A stretch of 42,433 nt of DNA from Collinsella sp. (GTDB lineage Bacteria > Actinomycetota > Coriobacteriia > Coriobacteriales > Coriobacteriaceae). A model generated the notes under the pieces. It was not told the origin of the DNA and did not search any database. It saw only the letters and a list, made by a program, of their open reading frames with translations. Positions 38,514-42,433 of the stretch are shown one piece after another. Positions within the stretch are counted from its first letter, which is position 1, and every line of letters begins with the position of its first letter. A program made the translations under genes and the position numbers. Where the stretch lies: the NCBI GenBank assembly GCA_018378775.1, contig JAGZWV010000012.1, positions 1 to 42,433 on the forward strand. Direction: 5' to 3'.

Positions 38514-39140
38514 ATGTCTACCAAAATTGAAGTCAATGCCATGGGCGATGCCTGCCCGCTGCCCGTCGTCAAGACGCTCAAAGCCCTGAAGCAGCTCGAT
38601 GGCGAGGGCGCCGTGGTGACCTCGGTCGATAACGAGACCGCCGTCAAGAACATCTCCAAAATGGCGCAGGAGAAGGGCTGCGCGGCTTCGGTCGAGAAGA
38701 TCTCGGACGCCGAGTGGCACGTGACCGTGGCGACCTCTGGCGCCGTTGCCGTGGCCGATCCCGAGCAGGATGGCGCTGCCTTCTGTGATGCCAGCGCCGG
38801 CAAGGGCAAACTCGTCATTTCCGTCTACACCGACTGCATGGGCCGTGGCGACGACGAGCTGGGCCACAAGCTCATGAAGGCGTTTATCTTTGCCGTGACA
38901 CAGCAGGAGGAGTTGCCCGCGACCATGCTGTTCTACAACGGTGGCGCCAAGCTCACCGTCGAGGGCTCGCCGGTGCTCGATGACCTGAAGGGCCTGGCGG
39001 AGCAGGGTGTCGAGATTCTCACCTGCGGCACCTGCCTCGACCACTATGGCATTAAAGACCAGCTCGCGGTGGGCGAGGTCACCAACATGTACGTGATCGT
39101 GGAGAAGATGGAGCAGGCCGTGCGCGTCGTGCGCCCGTAG
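38514..39140 (+). CDS. yedF: Selenium-metabolism sulfurtransferase-like protein YedF
   Basis: The 208-residue protein fuses a TusA/SirA-like N-terminal domain (Cys14 in DACPLPVVK) with a C-terminal DsrE-like domain (Cys171/Cys174 in LTCGTCLDHYG). YedF of this architecture co-occurs with SelD and is thought to carry or deliver selenium, though the exact chemistry is unproven. It lies 60 bp after selD and 19 bp before the DUF3343 gene. Start ATG 38514 follows GAAAGGA. Confidence 0.92.
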   Translation: MSTKIEVNAMGDACPLPVVKTLKALKQLDGEGAVVTSVDNETAVKNISKMAQEKGCAASVEKISDAEWHVTVATSGAVAVADPEQDGAAFCDASAGKGKLVISVYTDCMGRGDDELGHKLMKAFIFAVTQQEELPATMLFYNGGAKLTVEGSPVLDDLKGLAEQGVEILTCGTCLDHYGIKDQLAVGEVTNMYVIVEKMEQAVRVVRP

Positions 39141-39159
39141 CGTATTGGTTGGAGTTGCC

Positions 39160-39411
39160 ATGAGGGAGAAGCGCCCGGCGCTTGTCATCACGTTTCCCAC
39201 CACGGCGGCCGCCATGGGCTGCGAGTCCCTGTGCATCGAGCGCGGCCTTCCCGGGCGAACGATTCCCGTGCCCGGGGAGGTCGCTGCCGGCTGCGGTCTG
39301 GCGTGGAAGGCGTTGCCTGCCGATGAGGAACTGCTGCGCGGCGAACTCGCCGAGGCGGGCGTTCCTACCGAGGGCTATACCGTGATTGATATGTGGGAGG
39401 TCGTGCGATGA
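39160..39411 (+). CDS. DUF3343 protein, putative selenium/sulfur carrier
   Basis: The 83-residue protein has three Cys: Cys21, Cys25 (GCESLCIERGLPGR) and Cys45 (GEVAAGCGLAWK). The last lies in the typical SAGCGLA-like DUF3343 motif. The family is repeatedly found next to yedF, selD and desulfurases and is presumed to handle Se or S; no biochemical role is established. Start ATG 39160 follows TTGGAG. Its stop overlaps the next gene's start as ATGA (39408-39411). Confidence 0.88.
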   Translation: MREKRPALVITFPTTAAAMGCESLCIERGLPGRTIPVPGEVAAGCGLAWKALPADEELLRGELAEAGVPTEGYTVIDMWEVVR

Positions 39412-40547
39412 TCTACCTGGATAACGCAGCGACGACCATGCACAAGCCGCAGACGGTCATCGATGCCGTGGTGCAGGCGATGTGCTCGCTCGGCAATGCC
39501 GGACGCGGTGCGACGTCGGGCGCGCTCGACGCGGCGCGTACCATCCACGGCTGTCGCGCCAAGCTTGCGCGCCTGTTGGGCTGCCCGCGGGCTGACCATG
39601 TGTGCTTTACGCCCAACTCCACCGCGGCGCTCAACACCGCCATTTGTGGCGTGGTGCGCCCCGGCGACCGCGTGGTCACGACGGTGCTCGAGCACAACTC
39701 CGTGCTGCGTCCGCTCAACCGCCTGGCGGCGGAGCGGGGTGTGACCGTTGAGCATGCTGGCTGCGACGCGGACGGCGTTCTCGATTATGACGAGCTCGAG
39801 CAGCTGGTCACGCCGGGCACGCGTGCCGTGGTGGTGACGCACGCCTCCAATGTGACCGGTAACGCGGTCGACATTGCGCGCGTGGCCGCCATGGCCCATG
39901 CGGCAGGCGCGCTTGCGATCGTCGACGCCTCGCAGTCTGCCGGCACGGCGAAGATTGACATGGATGCCATGGGGCTCGACGTCGTGTGCTTTACCGGCCA
40001 CAAGGGGCTCATGGGACCCCAAGGCACCGGTGGTCTGGCCGTGGCGGAGGACATTGACGTGGCTCCGTGGGCCATGGGCGGCACGGGCGTGCACAGCTTC
40101 GATGCGTTGCAGCCGCTTGAGTGGCCCACGCGCCTTGAGGCGGGTACGCTCAACGGTCACGGCATCGCGGGACTTTCTGCCGGTCTCGACTTTATCGAGG
40201 CGCAAGGCGGGGTCGAGACGATTGCGGCACACGAGCGAGCACTGGCGGATCGCTTCCTTGCCGGTGTGCGCGAGATTCCGGGGATTAAGCTCTATGGTGC
40301 CTTTGGCCAACCGACGCGCTCGGCGATCGTCTCGCTCAACGTGGGCGATATCGACTCTGCCGAGATTTCGGACGCGCTCATGCAAGGGTGGGGGATTGCG
40401 ACGCGCCCCGGCGCCCATTGCGCTCCGCTCATGCACCGCGCGCTGGGGACCGAGCGCCAGGGCGTCGTCCGCTTCTCGTTTGGGTATTTCAACACGGACG
40501 AGGAAGTTGACACCGCGATTGATGCTTTGCGCGATTTAGCCTGCTAA
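39408..40547 (+). CDS. Class V PLP enzyme, cysteine desulfurase/selenocysteine lyase-like (CsdB/SufS group)
   Basis: The 379-residue protein has the N-terminal YLDNAATTMHKPQTVIDA, the PLP Lys199 in FTGHKGLMGPQGTGGL and the active-site Cys338 in RPGAHCAPLMHRALG, typical of group II desulfurases. These mobilise S from cysteine or Se from selenocysteine. Overlap with the DUF3343 stop (ATGA) implies translational coupling, and the operon context suggests delivery of selenium to YedF, DUF3343 or SelD. The substrate preference is inferred. Confidence 0.9.
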   Translation: MIYLDNAATTMHKPQTVIDAVVQAMCSLGNAGRGATSGALDAARTIHGCRAKLARLLGCPRADHVCFTPNSTAALNTAICGVVRPGDRVVTTVLEHNSVLRPLNRLAAERGVTVEHAGCDADGVLDYDELEQLVTPGTRAVVVTHASNVTGNAVDIARVAAMAHAAGALAIVDASQSAGTAKIDMDAMGLDVVCFTGHKGLMGPQGTGGLAVAEDIDVAPWAMGGTGVHSFDALQPLEWPTRLEAGTLNGHGIAGLSAGLDFIEAQGGVETIAAHERALADRFLAGVREIPGIKLYGAFGQPTRSAIVSLNVGDIDSAEISDALMQGWGIATRPGAHCAPLMHRALGTERQGVVRFSFGYFNTDEEVDTAIDALRDLAC

Positions 40548-40570
40548 AGCTGCTAGACCGTTTATACTTG

Positions 40571-40601
40571 CGGGACGGGTATTTTGCCCGTCCCGTTTTT
40601 G
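40571..40601 (+). terminator. Intrinsic terminator of the selenium-double-cubane operon
   Basis: CGGGACGGG (40571-40579) pairs perfectly with CCCGTCCCG (40587-40595), followed by TTTTTG. Confidence 0.93.
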
Positions 40602-40623
40602 TTTCGACCCGAAAGGTGTGCCT

Positions 40624-41982
40624 ATGGCCTCATCCGCTCCGCGCGGTTTACGCTCCGACCATGTCGTTACCGTCGGCATTGCGCTGTTCTCGATGCTCTT
40701 TGGCGCCGGTAACCTCATCATTCCGCCATTGCTGGCACTTCAGGCCGGCACGGCCACGCCGCTTGCCATGATCGGCTTTTTGATTGCCGCTATCGGTCTG
40801 CCTGTTATGGGATTTATCGCCGTCGCGCTCGCCGGCACGGCCCGCGAGCTGGCTGGGCGCGTGCATCCTAAGTTTGGCGAATTCTTCGTTGCGGCGGTGT
40901 ATCTGGCCATCGGCCCGTGCCTGGCCATTCCGCGCACAAGCTCTACGGCCTTCGAGATGCTGGTGCCGCTACTGCCCGAGGGCGTTTCGCTCGGCACGGC
41001 TCGCCTGGTGTTTGCCGTTGGCTTCTTTGTCGTCGCGTTTGCGCTCACGCTGCGTCCGGGCGTTATCACGCGCGTGCTCGGGCGCATTACGGGCCCCGCG
41101 CTCATTGCGCTCATCGTGCTGGTCGTGGGTGCTGCCGTGATCTCGCCGCTGGGACCCGCTGCCGCGCCTCAGGCTCCCTACGATGCAGGCGCTGCCGTGC
41201 AGGGCTTTTTGACCGGCTATCAGACCATGGACCTGCTCGCGTCGCTCGCCTTCGGCATCATCATCGCCGAGACCATCCACGAGTTGGGCGTTACCGATGA
41301 CAAGCGCGTGGCCTTCGAGATTTCGCGTTCTGGTGTGATTGCAGGCGTGCTCATGGCCGTCATCTACTGCGGTTTGGCCCTTGCCGGTATGCAGCTCGGC
41401 ACCGTGATGCCCGACGCTACCAACGGCGCCGCCATCCTTGCCCGCTCTGCCTCCATGCACTTTGGCCTTGCCGGCACGGTCGTGGTCTTCGCGATCTTTT
41501 TCCTCGCCTGCATGAACGTGTGCATCGGTCTTATTAGCTGCTGCTCGCGCTATTTCTGTGAGACGTACGTAGTTGAAGGGGGAGCGGAGGCCTCCGAGGA
41601 GGCCATGCGCCGCCCCTTCGCGATCCTTGCCTTTGTGTTCGCGGCGTTTTCGTGCGTGCTCTCCAACGTGGGCCTCGACGTGATCCTTATGTTCTCGGTG
41701 CCCATGCTTAACGCCTTGTATCCCGTCTCCATCGTGCTGGTTCTCATGGGTTTGGTACACGGCTTTTGCGACGCTCATCCGCAGGTGTGGGTCTGGGTTG
41801 GCGGTGTGGTTGCCGTGCAGAGCGTGATCACCTCGGTCCGCGATGCGTTCTTTGGGGGCACGTGGCTGCCGTTTGATGCGCTGCCGTTGGCGGATATCGG
41901 TGCCGCGTGGGCGCCGGTTGCCGTGGTGGCATTTGTGATCGGCCTGCTCCATAGTCGTTTTGTCGCACATTCGAGGAGCTAA
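40624..41982 (+). CDS. brnQ: Branched-chain amino acid transporter BrnQ (LIVCS family)
   Basis: The 452-residue membrane protein has about 12 hydrophobic segments. It opens with the family's IALFSMLFGAGNLIIPPLLA, then GLPVMGFIAVALAG, IGPCLAIPRTSSTAFE and FFLACMNVCIGLISCCSRYF. It probably imports Leu, Ile and Val with sodium or protons. Start ATG 40624 follows GAAAGG. It follows the selenium operon terminator and appears independent of it. Confidence 0.94.
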   Translation: MASSAPRGLRSDHVVTVGIALFSMLFGAGNLIIPPLLALQAGTATPLAMIGFLIAAIGLPVMGFIAVALAGTARELAGRVHPKFGEFFVAAVYLAIGPCLAIPRTSSTAFEMLVPLLPEGVSLGTARLVFAVGFFVVAFALTLRPGVITRVLGRITGPALIALIVLVVGAAVISPLGPAAAPQAPYDAGAAVQGFLTGYQTMDLLASLAFGIIIAETIHELGVTDDKRVAFEISRSGVIAGVLMAVIYCGLALAGMQLGTVMPDATNGAAILARSASMHFGLAGTVVVFAIFFLACMNVCIGLISCCSRYFCETYVVEGGAEASEEAMRRPFAILAFVFAAFSCVLSNVGLDVILMFSVPMLNALYPVSIVLVLMGLVHGFCDAHPQVWVWVGGVVAVQSVITSVRDAFFGGTWLPFDALPLADIGAAWAPVAVVAFVIGLLHSRFVAHSRS

Positions 41983-41993
41983 GGCATCAATGC

Positions 41994-42022
41994 TTGCACA
42001 GGCGGGGAGTCTCCCCTATAAT
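41994..42022 (+). promoter_or_regulatory. Promoter of the tRNA pair
   Basis: TTGCAC (41994-41999) and consensus TATAAT (42017-42022) are separated by 17 bp, about 50 bp upstream of tRNA-Pro. Confidence 0.75.
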
Positions 42023-42073
42023 TTCCTTCGCTTTGGGACACGCAAGGTTTAGACCTTAGCTGCTCAACACCTT

Positions 42074-42150
42074 CGGGACGTGGCGCAGTTTGGTAGCGCG
42101 CCTGCTTTGGGAGCAGGATGTCGCAGGTTCAAATCCTGTCGTCCCGACCA
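42074..42150 (+). tRNA. tRNA-Pro (anticodon TGG)
   Basis: A 77-nt cloverleaf with the acceptor stem CGGGACG/CGTCCCG, anticodon loop TTTGGGA giving TGG, T-loop GGTTCAAATCC, discriminator A and encoded CCA. Confidence 0.96.
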
Positions 42151-42156
42151 TATCTT

Positions 42157-42230
42157 GCGGGCGTAGTTCAATGGTAGAACCCCAGCCTTCCAAGCTGATG
42201 ACGCGGGTTCGATTCCCGTCGCCCGCTCCA
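42157..42230 (+). tRNA. tRNA-Gly (anticodon TCC)
   Basis: A 74-nt cloverleaf with the acceptor stem GCGGGCG/CGCCCGC, anticodon loop CTTCCAA giving TCC, T-loop GGTTCGATTCC and encoded CCA. It is 6 bp after tRNA-Pro, so both share a transcript. Confidence 0.96.
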
Positions 42231-42243
42231 TAAGATAGATGAT

Positions 42244-42277
42244 TGGCTCTGATTCCTTTTGGGACCAGAGCCATTTT
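42244..42277 (+). terminator. Intrinsic terminator after the tRNA pair
   Basis: TGGCTCTG (42244-42251) pairs with CAGAGCCA (42265-42272), followed by TTTTC. Confidence 0.88.
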
Positions 42278-42308
42278 CATATACATGCCGGGACCCCACA
42301 TCCCCTCC

Positions 42309-42326
42309 TAAGTTGCGGTGAAATAG
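42309..42326. repeat. Half copy of the dispersed palindrome beside an IS element
   Basis: TAAGTTGCGGTGAAATAG is identical to the left end of copy B (25313-25330). The match stops at 42326, just before the likely left end of the insertion sequence. The other half is not seen in the window. Confidence 0.65.
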
Positions 42327-42330
42327 TTCC

Positions 42331-42433
42331 TGGATGGGGGTGCGGACAGAAAGTTGGACCGTGAAGCGGTCCGGACTGGAGGTTCGCATGTACAGCAGGG
42401 AGAAGGTCGAGCTCTTCCTCCTGGCGACGGAGG
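42331..42433 (+). mobile_element. Left end of an IS3-like insertion sequence (cut by window edge)
   Basis: From about 42331 the sequence has GCGGACAGAAAGTTGGACC, resembling IS3-group terminal repeats. A frame starting at ATG 42388 follows, with product beginning MYSREKVELFLLATE, like the start of an IS3-family OrfA. Only 15 codons are visible before the window ends. The exact left boundary is uncertain. Confidence 0.55.

Noticed and set aside
42056..42301. Minus-strand frame encoding GDGNRTRVISLEGWG-like and TTGFEPATSCSQSRR-like sequence
   Set aside because: This is the well-known spurious translation of tRNA antisense strands; it covers the tRNA-Pro and tRNA-Gly genes exactly.
1..42433. CRISPR array, prophage, toxin-antitoxin or defence genes
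   Set aside because: No regularly spaced identical repeats, no phage structural or integrase genes and no recognisable toxin or defence proteins are present; the only mobile element is the IS start at the right edge.

Overview
The window looks like chromosomal DNA of a high-GC, anaerobic Coriobacteriia (Collinsella-like) bacterium. This rests on protein character and gene content: oxygen-sensitive enzymes (double-cubane cluster proteins with an activase, a CyuA-type cysteine desulfidase, short ThiC), selenocysteine use, GAAAGGAG-type ribosome-binding sites and strongly G/C-ending codons. The genus is an inference; no rRNA gene is present.

Layout. 1-9.1 kb holds housekeeping genes: a partial gene, an SGNH hydrolase, a TPP-riboswitch-controlled thiC-thiD unit, a small membrane protein, yaaA, an M18 aminopeptidase and polA. 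9.2-14.6 kb holds a Cof-type HAD phosphatase, argG behind an arginine-rich leader peptide and candidate attenuator, argH and ndk. 14.7-19.1 kb holds rpiB, cyuA, a HAD hydrolase and ribosomal protein S1. 19.4-25.4 kb holds the RNase P RNA, a YigZ protein, a C_GCAxxG_C_C protein, a MetY-type sulfhydrylase, an MFS exporter, xpt and a stand-alone release-factor-like GGQ protein. 25.4-27.9 kb holds a diacylglycerol-kinase-like lipid kinase and a ClC transporter. 28.0-33.5 kb is a molybdenum block: moeA, a mogA/moaB-type gene, then modA-modB-modC, where ModB carries an unusual extracytoplasmic N-terminal domain. 33.6-40.5 kb is the most notable region. A leader with a small peptide and a ribosome-binding-site-sequestering structure precedes two paralogous double-cubane cluster proteins, their ATP-dependent activase, selD with an in-frame UGA (selenocysteine), yedF, a DUF3343 gene and a class-V cysteine desulfurase-like gene. 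40.6-42.4 kb holds brnQ, tRNA-Pro and tRNA-Gly, and the start of an IS3-like element.

How the parts fit. The molybdenum genes supply molybdate and its insertion into molybdopterin; the next operon makes selenophosphate and carries likely Se/S carrier proteins. Together they fit molybdenum-selenium enzymes encoded elsewhere. Physical linkage of the selenium genes to an activase-driven double-cubane reductase suggests a functional link that is not obvious from known pathways.

Non-coding structure is rich: an arginine attenuator, a second leader peptide, a TPP riboswitch, a bacterial SECIS candidate, a dispersed 26-bp-arm palindrome (two whole and two half copies), and two long stem-loops sharing a core but not arms. 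All structures and promoters were found by eye, without folding software or database searches.
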